The notes beneath the pieces are model-generated. The model was given only the letters and a program-made list of their open reading frames with translations. It searched no databases and was not told the origin of the DNA. A stretch of DNA of 64,000 nucleotides. It comes from Tetmemena sp. SeJ-2015 (lineage: Eukaryota > Ciliophora > Spirotrichea > Sporadotrichida > Oxytrichidae). Location of the stretch: positions 1 through 64,000 of the forward strand of contig JAJKFJ010021860.1 in assembly GCA_027382625.1 (NCBI GenBank). Reading direction: 5' to 3'. A program made the translations under genes and the position numbers. This document shows, piece by piece, positions 24,101-34,235 of the stretch (its first letter is position 1; each line of letters begins with the position of its first letter).

Positions 24101-24425
24101 GCAGACAGTGATGATACCAGCGCCTAGATTCAACCACCAAAACATGCCAGTGCTTCTAATTCGAAATCAAAAAGTAGAAAAGCAGGTTGGGGGTCCTTAG
24201 GGAATACATGCAGTGCCCCAAAGCAATAAAAACGGCTTTTGGATGGAAGCTTTAGACGTGATGGGTACAGGCTTTAGGGGGAGAGATAGTATGCCTGACT
24301 TCCAAGGTGTGGATATGCGGATGATGGGAGTTATTAAGAGTCGGCATTTGAAATAAGATTAGATAGTTGTGAGTGCTTAAGACTAGAAAGAGAATCTATT
24401 CCTAATCAGATTTTCCCTTTTTTGA
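21197..24425 (+). CDS. Paralogue D, longest member of the coiled-coil family
   Basis: The ATG at 21197 opens a protein of about 1000 residues. It has a basic N-terminus, then a Tyr/Pro/Gln-rich stretch (about 21440-21780), then Lys/Ser/Asp-rich disordered sequence, then a coiled coil (about 23010-23300, QIQDINELIIKAKQRIIDLS). The family C-terminal domain has DRIICDDQVYVI, TEKLIVFGHSFCQ, LSIWEWQNG and DYKQLDKHLMLI. It ends at TGA 24423-24425. A GT..AG intron lies at about 21950-21984. Three IESs (53, 23 and 19 bp) and one possible 4 bp tandem repeat correct frame breaks. It is larger than A-C because of the low-complexity N-terminal half. Function unknown. Confidence 0.78.
21382..21438 (+). 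other. IES in gene D, pointer ATCT (53 bp)
   Basis: ATCT at 21382-21385 and 21435-21438, same codon phase. Excision joins IPKGDKGS to SYIEAHSQYNFQ and corrects the frame. Confidence 0.65.
22284..22312 (+). other. IES in gene D, pointer AAAAAC (23 bp)
   Basis: AAAAAC at 22284-22289 and 22307-22312. Excision gives SRKKNYVELDFDGK in one frame where the unprocessed DNA is frameshifted. Confidence 0.7.
23402..23424 (+). other. IES in gene D, pointer TGCG (19 bp)
   Basis: TGCG at 23402-23405 and 23421-23424. Excision joins NNIVGVC to GYDFMYPQLSEDL and connects the coiled coil with the family C-terminal domain. Confidence 0.65.
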
Positions 24426-24554
24426 TTAAGTTTGCGATGATCGAATATTTTTTAATTTTTCATAAATTCTCTATATCGTGATCCAGATTCACTCGATATC
24501 TTAATTCTCATAAAAATCATTTGTCTCACCTTAAATCTAATCATAAAAAATCAA

Positions 24555-25887
24555 ATGGCATAGATTTCACAAACTCTTACTAAGGATAAACTAGAAGAAC
24601 TTAAGATGAAGGAGCTAGTAACCATCTCAGATTTCGAGAAGAGAGCTAGTGAAACTCTCACTAAAAACGCTTATGACTACTATAGAGCTGGAGAAATAGT
24701 TTATCTTTAATGAAGTTGTTTTTTTCATTTAAACTATGGAGCGAATGGATGTCACACTCTCGAAGATAATGTTGTCAAGTTCAGAGACATCTACCTTAAA
24801 ACTTTCCTATAAATTAATTTGGTTTCATAAACTAGTATCTTTGCTCAGAATGAGTCCAAAAGAGAACCAAATCTACAAACCACAATTCTTGGAATGAAAG
24901 TCAATTCTCTATTTAATTATTTCATTATCAACTTCTAAGTTAAGTTTAATTATGCTTTCTCCTGTTTGCATAGCCTCAACTGCATTTTAGAAAATGACTC
25001 ACGAGGATGGAGAGCTCGCTATGGCTAGAGGTGCTTAAGCCTCCAACCACTCCACCTTCATGCTCTCATCCTGGTCTACTACTCCCTTAGAGGAGGTGGC
25101 AGCTCAGGCTCCCGACAGTTTGAAAATGTTCTAAATTATCTCTCCAAGATCCCCGAAGTCAACAAAGACCTTTGGAGTAGGGTCAAGTCAGCAGGCTATA
25201 CAGCACTTGGACTGACTGTGGACACCTAACTTTTGGGGAAGAGAGAGAATGACACCCGAAACAATTTACTCAACACATTTTTCTATTCACTTCGCTTTAA
25301 TAAATTTCTAGCTGCCAGAGGGCATTAAAATGGCTAACTACGAGAAGTACATGAAGTCTTTGGGCTAGAATGCAGAAGTCAAATCCTCTGGAAAGGACTC
25401 TGGTTTGGCTGAGTACGTGAAAAATCACAAGGACCAAAACATTGGTTGGGAGATAATCGATAAGATTAAAACCATCAGTGGACTGCCTGTTATCGCCAAA
25501 GGCATAATGTGCACTGAAGACGCAATTGTGGCACTTGAGCATGGAGCCGATGCGCTGTTCATTTCAAACCATGGTGCGAGGCAGCTGGACACTACTCCAG
25601 CTACCATAGAAATATTGGCTGAGGTGATGAAAGTGCTAAAAGAGCGAGGGCAAGCAGATACTGTGGAGGTTTACTTTGACGGAGGTGTGAGAAGAGGAAC
25701 AGACATTTTCAAGGCTTTGGCTTTGGGAGCTAGGGCTGTGTTCCTAGGAAGACCCATCCTATGGGCTTTGGCTTCTGGAGGACAAAAAGGAGTGGAGAGG
25801 GTCATGGAAATCATGAACAGGGAACTCAAAGAAGCCATGGTGGCCTGCGGATGCCACACTGTTGAGGATATAACAAATATAATATAA
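24555..25887 (+). CDS. FMN-dependent 2-hydroxyacid oxidase, copy 1
   Basis: Family of glycolate/lactate-type oxidases (TIM barrel, FMN), which oxidise 2-hydroxyacids with H2O2 release, usually in peroxisomes. After IES removal the signatures appear in order: YDYYRAGANG (active-site Tyr), TTILGMKVNSP, ASTAFQKMTHEDGELAMARG, LTVDT, SGLPVIAKGIM (catalytic Lys), [15 protein letters not shown] (active-site His and Arg; family usually NHGGRQLD) and [20 protein letters not shown] with FLGRP. Four IESs interrupt it. A single-base deletion near 25135 (in MFQ-YLSK) versus copies 2 and 3 breaks the frame; this may be a true lesion or a sequence error. Homology ends at 25887, but the frame stays open to TGA 26164-26166, so the C-terminus is uncertain. 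First of a tandem triplet. Confidence 0.85.
24689..24741 (+). other. IES in oxidase copy 1, pointer TGGAG (48 bp)
   Basis: TGGAG at 24689-24693 and 24737-24741. Excision restores [15 protein letters not shown]. Copies 2 and 3 have no insert here, which confirms the junction. Confidence 0.9.
24799..24833 (+). other. IES in oxidase copy 1, pointer AAACT (30 bp)
   Basis: AAACT at 24799-24803 and 24829-24833. Excision gives YLKTSIFAQNESKREPNL, matching KTSIF in copy 3 and RTSIF in copy 2 after their own excisions. Confidence 0.85.
24905..24961 (+). other. IES in oxidase copy 1, pointer TTCTC (52 bp)
   Basis: TTCTC at 24905-24909 and 24957-24961. Excision restores GMKVNSPVCIASTAFQK. Copies 2 and 3 have IESs at the same place. 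Confidence 0.9.
25263..25307 (+). other. IES in oxidase copy 1, pointer AATTT (40 bp)
   Basis: AATTT at 25263-25267 and 25303-25307. Excision joins DTRNNF to QLPEGIKMANYEKY. Shared site in all three copies. Confidence 0.9.
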
Positions 25888-26158
25888 AGAATATCATTAT
25901 TCATATAAGAAAGAAATCAGTACTCTTTGGCGAACAAGATCTCCTCCTCAGCAAACTAAACTACTTCTCGTAACAGATTAAGAATCAAGAGAGACCAAAA
26001 CTCTGATATAGATGCTTACAGTATTCTTATTATGCAGAGAAATTAATTAGAAAATAAAAATCAATCAATTATAAAGAGAGACTATTTATTATTTAATAGT
26101 TTTGTTTTCTAAGCTAATTTGTTAGGAATAATGCCTTCTAGAGTATTTATAAGACGAG

Positions 26159-27778
26159 ATGTGTGAAGGGATGGGGACATATCTCACTAAAGATTACAAA
26201 AAACTCCGTATTGAATAGGTTAGTCTTAAAATTAATTTTTATATTCCATCTACGGTTAAAGATAGCTTAAGATTTTTGAAAATAGTCTTAAACAATTTAA
26301 ATTTGAATTGTAATAACATTAATCTTACTTCTAAGATTCTTGGAAGATTTTGAATCATAAAAGAGTTCACATGAATTTAGATTTGATTATCCTGAATGGT
26401 CTTTAAAGTAGGATAAAGTGATGTTTTCTTAATAAATATAAGATTGTTAATGTAGATATCTTCCCATTAAAGTGCAAACAAGGAACAGCAAACATAAGAA
26501 CTCCTTATCAAGTAATTGGTATCAGTTGCAGACTTTGAGCAAGCTGCTTCTTATAACTTGACCAAGTAGGCTTTTGATTTTTACAGGGCAGGTGCAAATG
26601 GCTGTCATACTCTTAATGACAGCTTACAGAGGTTCAAAGATATCAAAATCAGGACAAGCATTTATACTTATAGTGGTTTAAGACATTAAAAATTTGCATC
26701 TTTAGCAGTTAGGCAAGAGGGGAGCCAAATTTGGAAACCACCATACTTGGAGTCAAAGTCAATTCTTTATAATTGGACTATGAATCTATATTCTCCTATC
26801 TGCATATCTCCAGCTGCTTTTTAAAAGATGGCTCACCCCCTGGGAGAGATAGAAATGGCTAGAGGCGCCCAAGCATATAACCAGACTCCTCTGATGATTT
26901 CAATCTATGCAACTACCTCAATGGAAGATGTTGCTCTTTAAACTCCTGATTGCTTGAAGATGCTCTAACTCTACTTCTCCAAAGTGCCAGAGGTAAACAC
27001 AGACATCTATCTCAGAGCAAAAGCAGCAGGCTATATTGCTTTTGGCCTCACCACTGACTGTAACGCTCATGGCAAGAGAGAAAATGATGTCAGGAATAAT
27101 TTACATTAAAATTAAATCAATCTCATTATCCTTATTAAGTTATTTCCAGTTGCCATTGGATGCTAAACTTGCAAATTATGAGAAGTACTCAATTCAACTG
27201 GGTTTGAGACGAGCATCAAGTCCTCAGGGAAGGACTCTGGCATCGCTGAATTCGTTAAGAGAAATAAAAATCAAGATAATGGGTGGGAAGTCATTCAGCA
27301 AATCAAGTCAATCTCAGGATTTAAGAAAATTAATTTTATAATTATTCAAAGGATTGAAGGTAGTTGCAAAAGGGATAATGTGCAAGGAAGATGCTATTGT
27401 AGCTATCGAGCATGGTGCAGACGCTCTCTTCATTTCTAATCATGGAGCGAGGCAGCTAGACACCACTCCCGCTACCATAGAAGCTCTTGCTGAAGTTATG
27501 CATGAACTGAAATTGAAAGGACTTGAAGACAAGGTTGAAGTCTATTTCGATGGAGGAGTAGAAGAGGTACAGATATCTTCAAAGCCCTTGCTCTAGGGGC
27601 CAAGGCAGTTTTCCTAGGAAGACCTATAATTTGGGGTCTTGCAACCGATGGGTAAAGAGGTGTGATGAGAGTTTTAGATATTTTAACAAGAGAACTCAAA
27701 GAAGCGATGCTAGCCTCTGATTGCCAAACTATAGATGATCTTTTTATAATAAGTAATAGAGTATAAATTTATGCTTGA
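26159..27778 (+). CDS. FMN-dependent 2-hydroxyacid oxidase, copy 2 (probably decaying)
   Basis: Proposed start ATG 26159, stop TGA 27776-27778. After IES removal it shows [63 protein letters not shown] and [11 protein letters not shown]. Two single-base deletions relative to copies 1 and 3 break the frame, one near 27210 (before IKSSGKDSG) and one near 27560 (in DGGVRRG). With both present the gene could not make a full protein, unless the bases are assembly errors. Five IESs are proposed. It lies in the same orientation directly downstream of copy 1 and upstream of a methyltransferase gene. Confidence 0.8.
26218..26520 (+). other. Candidate 300 bp IES near the start of oxidase copy 2
   Basis: AT-rich insert between YKKLRIEQ and [13 protein letters not shown] at 26218-26220 and 26518-26520 allows an in-frame join comparable to copy 1 (KELVTISDFEKRA). 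The 3 bp repeat makes exact ends uncertain. Confidence 0.5.
26658..26699 (+). other. IES in oxidase copy 2, pointer GCAT (38 bp)
   Basis: GCAT at 26658-26661 and 26696-26699. Excision yields [19 protein letters not shown]. The boundary is a few bases downstream of the homologous IESs in copies 1 and 3. Confidence 0.85.
26762..26794 (+). other. IES in oxidase copy 2, pointer ATTCT (28 bp)
   Basis: ATTCT at 26762-26766 and 26790-26794; restores [17 protein letters not shown]. Confidence 0.9.
27099..27145 (+). other. IES in oxidase copy 2, pointer ATTT (43 bp)
   Basis: ATTT at 27099-27102 and 27142-27145; restores [20 protein letters not shown]. Confidence 0.85.
27316..27355 (+). other. IES in oxidase copy 2, pointer AGGATT (34 bp)
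   Basis: AGGATT at 27316-27321 and 27350-27355; restores [14 protein letters not shown]. Copy 1 has no insert here; copy 3 has one offset by a few bases. Confidence 0.9.
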
Positions 27779-27991
27779 TATAATGATATAAAGAAGAAAG
27801 GATGCCTCTATAAGGAAGTGATTTAGCTTTTAGCAGTAGCAATGTAAATTAGCTAGGCCATTTAGCTAAAGGTGTAATAATGGATAGACCGAAACTGTGA
27901 TTTGATGATAAATATCTATTACTAAGATTTCCTCTCTATAAAGAGTATAATTGAAAGAGATAAAGTTTTGAATTGATTTAAATTTGATAAA

Positions 27992-29373
27992 ATGGAGGCA
28001 ACATAAGACTAAGTTTAGATAAAGGATCAAAACGATTCTGAACATAATGAATAAGATTTAACTAACGAAGCAGGCGAAGATGGTCTAAGTAATTGGTTTA
28101 CGACAGAGATGAGTATGCCAAGAAGGAATTCTGGAACGATAGATTCAGAGAGTAAGCATCTTAACAACTTATTCATAGTTTCTAAAATTGTAATTTAGGT
28201 CTAAAGGTTTTTTCGATTGGTACGCGAGATGGGAACAAATAAAGCCAAAGTTTTAAGAATTGTTCCCATTCTAAAAACATTAACACTCCTCTATTCTAAT
28301 GGTGGGTTGTGGAAACTCAAGTAAGCTAAATTCAATGCGTAATTAAACTTTTGATCAGGACTTTTCTGAAGATATGTACAAATCTGGGTATAAACAAGTC
28401 ACAAACATGGACATTTCAGATGTTGTTATCGAGAAAATGCAAGAACACTACTACCCTAGCAAGTGCCCAAACTTTGAATGTAAAATACTTTCTTCTTTTA
28501 TACTATTACAGTTTTGCCAATGGACGCAACTAAAATGCACTTCAGAGACAATTCTTTTGACTTTGCTTTTGACAAGGGAACCTATGATGCTCTTGCTGTA
28601 AGATATGAGAAAGTTACTTATGATATTTAGTGCGGACCTGAGCAGCACGAGATTTTGAGGAACTTAGTAAGAGAGATGGTGAGAGTGTCAAGAGTAGCAA
28701 CGATCATTGTATCTTCGGGCACTCCTGTCAAGAGAATGAAACCACTCCAAGAATTCACAGATGACAATCATAAAGTGAGTACTGAGAAGAATATCATTCG
28801 TGTCTAATTTCATTTTATAGATAGAGCATTATGAGTTGCAGCTTTCTAAGTTATCTAACCTTATCAACATCTTGAGAACTGAACTAAAAGACAAACCCCT
28901 CTCTCACGCACTCAAGCAAAGAGACATCCTAAAGAGAGCACTTTTACAAAGTAAGATTAAGAATTAAGTTAATGATGAATGAACTCGATTTATAGTGATT
29001 GAAACTTAAAAGCAGGAAGAAGCGGCCAAGGATCCAAGGAAGAAACTCCTTCAACTCATACTCAAGGCCAAAGAGAAAAAGCTTAGGGAGCAAGTAGAGC
29101 AGACCTTCGCTGCTGAAGCTTAAGAATAAGATGCTGTTGATCCCAATAAGGAAGAACCATTATATATTTTAAGCTTCTAACACCACAGAAGAATAAAAGA
29201 CACAAACTCATACCAAAGAAAATTAGAGTGAGGAGGGGACCACAAGTGAAATTGCTAATGCAGATTAAGATGGGGAAGTAATAACTTAAAATAACGAGGA
29301 GAAAGAAACTAAAAGAAAAGGTTACGATCCCAAGCGGTAAGAATTCGTGATGATGTATGTCATCTATAAGTGA
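27992..29373 (+). CDS. METTL13/EEF1AKMT-like class I methyltransferase
   Basis: ATG 27992, stop TGA 29371-29373. The acidic Gln-rich N-terminus is followed by EFWNDRFRESKGFFDWYARW, the entry motif of this SAM methyltransferase group. Next come the SAM-binding VGCGNSS (motif I), DMYKSGYKQVTNMDISDVVI (motif II with acidic Asp) and LPMDATKMHFRDNSFDFAFDKGTYDAL (motif III onward). It ends in a Lys/Glu/Gln-rich disordered tail. Four short GT..AG introns were read: 28152-28198, 28480-28511 (32 nt), 28775-28820 and 28951-28995. Two IESs (28078, 29151) also interrupt it. Known relatives methylate lysine or N-termini of elongation factors; the substrate here is inferred. It sits between oxidase copies 2 and 3 in the same orientation. 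Confidence 0.85.
28078..28111 (+). other. IES in methyltransferase gene, pointer AGATG (29 bp)
   Basis: AGATG at 28078-28082 and 28107-28111. Excision corrects the frame and yields NEAGEDEYAKKEFWNDRF. Confidence 0.8.
29151..29193 (+). other. IES in methyltransferase gene, pointer GAAGAA (37 bp)
   Basis: GAAGAA at 29151-29156 and 29188-29193. Excision joins DPNKEE to QKTQTHTKENQ in frame. Confidence 0.75.
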
Positions 29374-29528
29374 AGTTAGTGAAATTCTAAATCATCAAAT
29401 TAAAAATAAGTCCTTATAATCGAAATTTACTCTCATTTATCACATGAAAAAGATTAGTGGGAGTTGCTGATTTTATTATTGAAAAATATTTAATCTAAGA
29501 TTCTCTAATAAGAAATCCTACACTCCAA

Positions 29529-31153
29529 ATGAACAGCGCTTCTAACACCTCTAACCAAGAGAGGGAAGAGCAATTAGTAGAGTATAGAATTAAGGGTCTT
29601 GCTTCTATTGATGACTTTGAAATGAAAGCCAAAGAATCGCTCCCTAAGTAGACTTATGACTACTACAGAGGAGGAGCAAATGGCTGGTACTCCTTAAAAG
29701 AGAACCTATCGGTTAATTATAATAAAATTACAGTTACAGTATGATAAATTCAAACTGCTTTTCAATTAATATAATTCGATTCTTTTTTTTCAATTTAGTA
29801 ATTAAAGTTCATCAATTTATCTTAAAGAAAAGACTTTATCAAATTAAATCCAAGTGGATGAAGAATTAAATTTGTACTATAATCATTAATAAATGTCTTA
29901 CAATAGTTAAATTTAAAGATATCCACATCAAAACTTTCTTAATATTTTAGTCTAACCAATAAATTACTTTTTTAAAAACAATTATAAGTTTTGATTGTTT
30001 CTATGTTTTTATTTTGTAACTTCCATCTTTTGTTCTTCTGACAAGAGGCAGGATCTGAACCTAGAGACTACTATGATGGGAGTCAAAGTCAATTCTAATC
30101 ATCATATATAACTAAAAATTCTATAATATTCTCCTTTGTGCGTGACTTCCACAGCCTTTTAGAAACTGGCCCACCCCTTGGGCGAGAGAGCTATGGCCAG
30201 GGGAGCCAACTCTTTTAACAAGACACCCTTCATGGTTTCCCTGTGGGGTACTACAAACTTGGAAGATGTGGCAGCTTCAGCCCCAGACAGTTTGAAGATC
30301 CTCCAACTCTACCTCCTGAAGAACTAAGACATCAACACTGACCTCTACTTGAGAGCCAAGGCAGCTGGCTACACAGCTTTTGGATTGACCACAGACGCCC
30401 AAGGCCATGGAAAGAGAGAAATGGACATCAGGAACAATTTATACATAGAGAGATAAAGAGATAAGTTATTATTGTGTCTATATTTCCAACTGCCTGCTGG
30501 CATTAGGATGGAAAACTATTAAAAATACACGGAGGGCTCTGACCAGAGTGAGCTAAAGTCCTCAGGCAAGGACTCTGGAATAGCTGAGTATGTCAGCAAG
30601 AACAAGGATCAGAATAATGGCTGGGAAATCATCAAGAAAATCTAGAATATTTCAGGACTGAAACTCTATTTAACTTTATCAATTGAATCGCTTTTATTAA
30701 CTTCTTATTAGAATTGATAGACTGAAAGTGATAGCCAAAGGTATTATGTGCTACGAAGATGCATTAGTAGCACTAGAAAATGGCGCAGACGCAATTTACG
30801 TATCAAACCACGGAGGAAGACAGCTAGATCAGACTCCTGCTACGATAGAGGCTCTTGTTGAAGTAATGCAAGCCTTGAAGGAAAGAGGCTTGGAAGAGAA
30901 GGTGGAAGTTTACTTCGATGGTGGAGTGAGAAGAGGCTCAGATGTATTCAAGGCTCTCGCTCTAGGTGCAAGAGCAGTGTTCTTAGGAAGGCCAATTCTA
31001 TGGGGACTAACAGTGGGCGGAGAAAGAGGTGTCAAGCAGGTTCTGCATATTATAACAAAAGAACTGAAGGAGTGCATGCTGGCTTGCGACTGTCAAAACA
31101 TAGAGGATATCTAACAATAGTATTATGATAAATTGTGCATAGTTTTAAAGTGA
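29529..31153 (+). CDS. FMN-dependent 2-hydroxyacid oxidase, copy 3
   Basis: ATG 29529, stop TGA 31151-31153, about 370-390 residues after IES removal, the usual family length. It shows TYDYYRGGANGWYS, TTMMGVKVNSP, TSTAFQKLAHPLGERAM, GLTTDAQG, SGLKVIAKGIM, ADAIYVSNHGGRQLD (canonical, unlike copies 1 and 2), [20 protein letters not shown] and FLGRP. Catalytic Lys, His and Arg are present. No frameshift was found, so this is the best candidate for a functional copy. Five IESs were read, including one of 194 bp. Expected to be a peroxisomal H2O2-forming oxidase; no PTS1 tripeptide is seen at its end. Confidence 0.88.
29712..29910 (+). other. IES in oxidase copy 3, pointer GTTAA (194 bp)
   Basis: GTTAA at 29712-29716 and 29906-29910. 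Excision gives ENLSVKFKDIHIKTS. This insert is absent from copies 1 and 2. Confidence 0.85.
29932..30021 (+). other. IES in oxidase copy 3, pointer AACT (86 bp)
   Basis: AACT at 29932-29935 and 30018-30021; restores HIKTSIFCSSDKRQDLNLE. Confidence 0.85.
30092..30132 (+). other. IES in oxidase copy 3, pointer ATTCT (36 bp)
   Basis: ATTCT at 30092-30096 and 30128-30132; restores GVKVNSPLCVTSTAFQK. Confidence 0.9.
30437..30485 (+). other. IES in oxidase copy 3, pointer ATTT (45 bp)
   Basis: ATTT at 30437-30440 and 30482-30485; restores DIRNNFQLPAGIRMENYQKY. Confidence 0.85.
30656..30727 (+). other. IES in oxidase copy 3, pointer GACTGAAA (64 bp)
   Basis: GACTGAAA at 30656-30663 and 30720-30727; restores NISGLKVIAKGIMC around the catalytic Lys. 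Confidence 0.92.
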
Positions 31154-31669
31154 TATTAGGAAAAAGGGAGTGCTTTATTCTGACAAGGATTTGCTGTTTA
31201 GCTCTCAAAGTAGTTATTAAAACAACAGTAGTCTAAAATCTCTACAAATTTCAAAGCTCTGAATAGCATCAAACTCTTATCACAACACCGCCACTAAAGC
31301 AGTGAATTTATCCCTACAGCTCTCAGTTGTTGATAACTTTATTTACATTTTTAATATATTTACGAATTTATTAATTAAGTATAATGAAGGAGTTTAAAAG
31401 GTGTTAGGAAGCAAAACCTAATTTTAAAAAAGGGTGATCATAAAGAAACGTTTAAGTATTATGATAACCCTGTCAAGCTGCTTGTAGTAATTTAAACTTA
31501 GAATATAATTTTACTATTTTATCCTGAACTTATTTAAATCAAATTAAACATATAAAAGAAGCAAGAAACAATGGAAATATTTAGCCACATCTAAACTACT
31601 CATATAAGACTAAAAACTAATTAAAGATGCTGCTCATAAATAAATAACTGGATTAAAACATGGCTCTTG
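31154..31669. other. AT-rich intergenic DNA
   Basis: Spacer between oxidase copy 3 and the surface-protein gene. No supported coding frame. Confidence 0.4.
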
Positions 31670-33150
31670 ATGCTCTTTGTCCTAATATTAATGATAGAGC
31701 AAGCAAATTCATAACAATACTATGATGGCTATCCAAATTAGTATACCAGCTATCGCAACTTCAACAAAACAGCTTCATCGTTTATTCAATTCAGAAATAT
31801 GCTTTCATTATAATTATGATGTTTTAAAAGAATTTCAAATCAAGTCTCCTAAATTTTATGATAATCTTCTCAAGTGTTTAATTATGCTTGACCTCAGTGG
31901 TTCTCAATTGCAATCCTATTCTTTTGAGTTTTACATTAGGTTGAAAACCATTTACAATACAAGTCCAATCTCAGGTGCCTCTTCCTCTGACACTATTAGC
32001 ACCACCTCTGGAACATTCACTCTTTCAGACCAGCGAGGAAGCATTTTAGACTGCGGCTCTCACTTCAAAATCACAGTCGACAGCTAGAAGTTTCTGTTCG
32101 TGTAAGTTGGTGGCTAGCAAGTGCAATATAACTTTGCCCTCAACGAGTATTAAACTAAGTTCCTGGACCAGTGGAGGCATCTCTCCTTCTCCTATCAAAA
32201 TTTAATCTTAAATTTTAAATTTTTAAAATGGAACAAGCTCAAGTGCATCTGGAACAAAGATCTACCCATGAGAATCTACATTGATATCAATTTTAAAACC
32301 TTCCTTAGTTTAATTGTAATTATGATTTAATGATGGGTAGTTGTCATCTGTCTTCAACTTCTCAATTGCAGTTTCAAATGAGATCTTCAGCGTCACAAGG
32401 GACTTGTGTTACATTGGAAATGCACAGCCAGCTTTTCAAACTCTGGGCACTTCCTTAAACGCCGATTTGAAATACTTGGCTATTTTTCAAAGTGCACGAA
32501 CAACTAATTTCAAAGATGAGGTTTATCACAGTTACCCTCACCCTGACAAACCAGCAATGGTTCTCTATTTTAAGCTCGATGAAGTGAATTATAATTAAAA
32601 CAAGAGTCTAGTGAATCCTATTTTGTGGATATATGTGAATCTGTTTAATGTGGACTTCTATTGGAATAAAACAGTGAGCGACGTTGCTGCTAAAAACGGA
32701 GTGACCTGGGTAAATGCAATTGAGAAAGAGCAACTGTGCGAGTGCTTATTCCCAGCCTCAAGGCTACCTGCAAATTAAGAAGGGCAGTTCCAACACTAAT
32801 GCAATTAGTTTGCAGGCCATAGATGATGTTGTCACTTTTATAATTATAGATAGTCAGAGGTTCATAATGAATTATCTCTTTCAATTTATTTGACTTAAGG
32901 ATTCTTGATAGATTTGTGGCTTAGCATATAAGGCAATCTTGATGAGGGGAGCAATCCTGCCTAAACTGTAAAGACAATTATTTCAGCAGAGAAGATAATC
33001 AGAATAATGACGATAGGCAAATAGCTCATGCTTCAGTTTGGAAACTCTACTACAAACTACACTATCTCAAATGCAACTCTATACTTTAGAAGATGGATAT
33101 ACATAGCTGTAGCTGTCTATCCAAACCAAACTGCAGATGTTTATAAGTGA
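31670..33150 (+). CDS. LamG/concanavalin A-like surface protein, N-terminal part
   Basis: A hydrophobic segment (MLFVLILMIEQANS) followed by Gln/Tyr-rich sequence looks like a signal peptide; the ATG at 31670 is a guess. Downstream MDSs encode beta-sandwich motifs: QWRHLSFSYQ, then LCYIGNAQPAF and LKYLAIFQSA, then HPDKPAMVLYFKLDE, and later RWIYIAVAVYPNQTADVYK. Pairs of W-R/K-H/Y-I-A/S and YIG strands are typical of LamG-like lectin folds, here probably two domains. The open blocks are in different frames, separated by AT-rich inserts (for example 32200-32350), so several IESs are present. The last block ends at TGA 33148-33150, but the gene may continue elsewhere. Likely an extracellular or cell-surface protein. 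Confidence 0.55.
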
Positions 33151-33420
33151 GCAAGATTGAAATTTATAATCAAATCTAAAAATAATATCTTCTCTACACT
33201 TCCTTCTCATTTACTGGTTCTATTTAACTCATAGGCTTAAAATATTCATATTATTTAAACAGTTAATGCTTTTGAAGTTAGAGTTTGCTTAATTTGTTCT
33301 ATAATGGATTTGCCAATTAGGTGATCCTATAAAAATCTTTCCATTTTAGACTTAGGTTATATAACTTAGAATTCAATTTGGTTTCCCTTCTTGCTTTTGG
33401 TTTGATCAGAGTTCTGTTCC

Positions 33421-33830
33421 TCAAATAGTCTATTTGCAGAAGATATATTTTTATTTTTAAAATAATGAATGATATATTGAAATGGAAAAATTTAATGTTT
33501 TTAATAAGTCTAACTTGAAAAACTATTAGCATACAATTTATGAAGCCTTGAAGGAATGGGCTTCTTTAACAGTATCAGTAGGCCCATTTGGAGTTGAGAG
33601 ATCCACTTCATCCTTTGATAAATCAGGTTTTTAAATCTTAGACTCTGCGTTAGTATGATTCTGAATAAAGTGCTTCCTGAAGTGAATAGCGAGAAACAGA
33701 TTTATCAAGGCGTTGAAGATTCCAACTATAACTAAGCAAAGTAGAACTGCTAAAAGATTATCTTCGCTAGTCACTCCAAAAAGCGCAACAAATTATTAAA
33801 AATTATATTGTATATTATTTGGAAAGCATT
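33421..33830 (-). CDS. Membrane-anchor C-terminal segment
   Basis: On the minus strand an open block encodes one strong membrane helix (LLAVLLCLVIVGIFNALINL) followed by a basic then acidic/polar tail (FRKHFIQN, KPDLSKDEVDLS). It ends at a TGA complementary to 33421-33423. It resembles the C-terminus of a type I membrane protein. It is opposite in orientation to the LamG gene next to it. It could be a separate gene end, or an inverted MDS of that gene. Confidence 0.5.
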
Positions 33831-34235
33831 AGAATAAGGATTAACAAAAGCAAGTCAAGCCCAAAGAATCTGAGCAACTTGTGCTGAATCTTATCAATAG
33901 TTTACTGTGTTTCCCAGAGAACGTCTTAATGAGTCTTCGTTTTCATTTCACTCAATTAAAAAAAATTAATCTCAAATAATTTCACTTTAAGTAAGAGATT
34001 CAACTTTTAAATGAAGTTAATTTATAAATTAGAAAGAAATATGTACTTACATCATGGGAACCTAAAAAAAAGTTTAAAAAAATATGATACCAACCTTTTT
34101 AATATAGATTAATAGAGTTAGTTTTCTCGTATTATTCTGAATAACATATATCTTAAGGTGTGCATCTTTTATTTTTAAGAAAATATATTTTAAAGACCAG
34201 AAAAGAAGAAATTCTTCTACAATTTTTGCTTTCTT

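Noticed and set aside
25297..25904. Several minus-strand ORFs across oxidase copy 1
   Set aside because: Antisense to the strongly conserved oxidase frame.
28320..28375. IES between the GCGNS and EDMY motifs of the methyltransferase
   Set aside because: The stretch is in frame with no TGA and no convincing pointer pair, so it may simply be coding.
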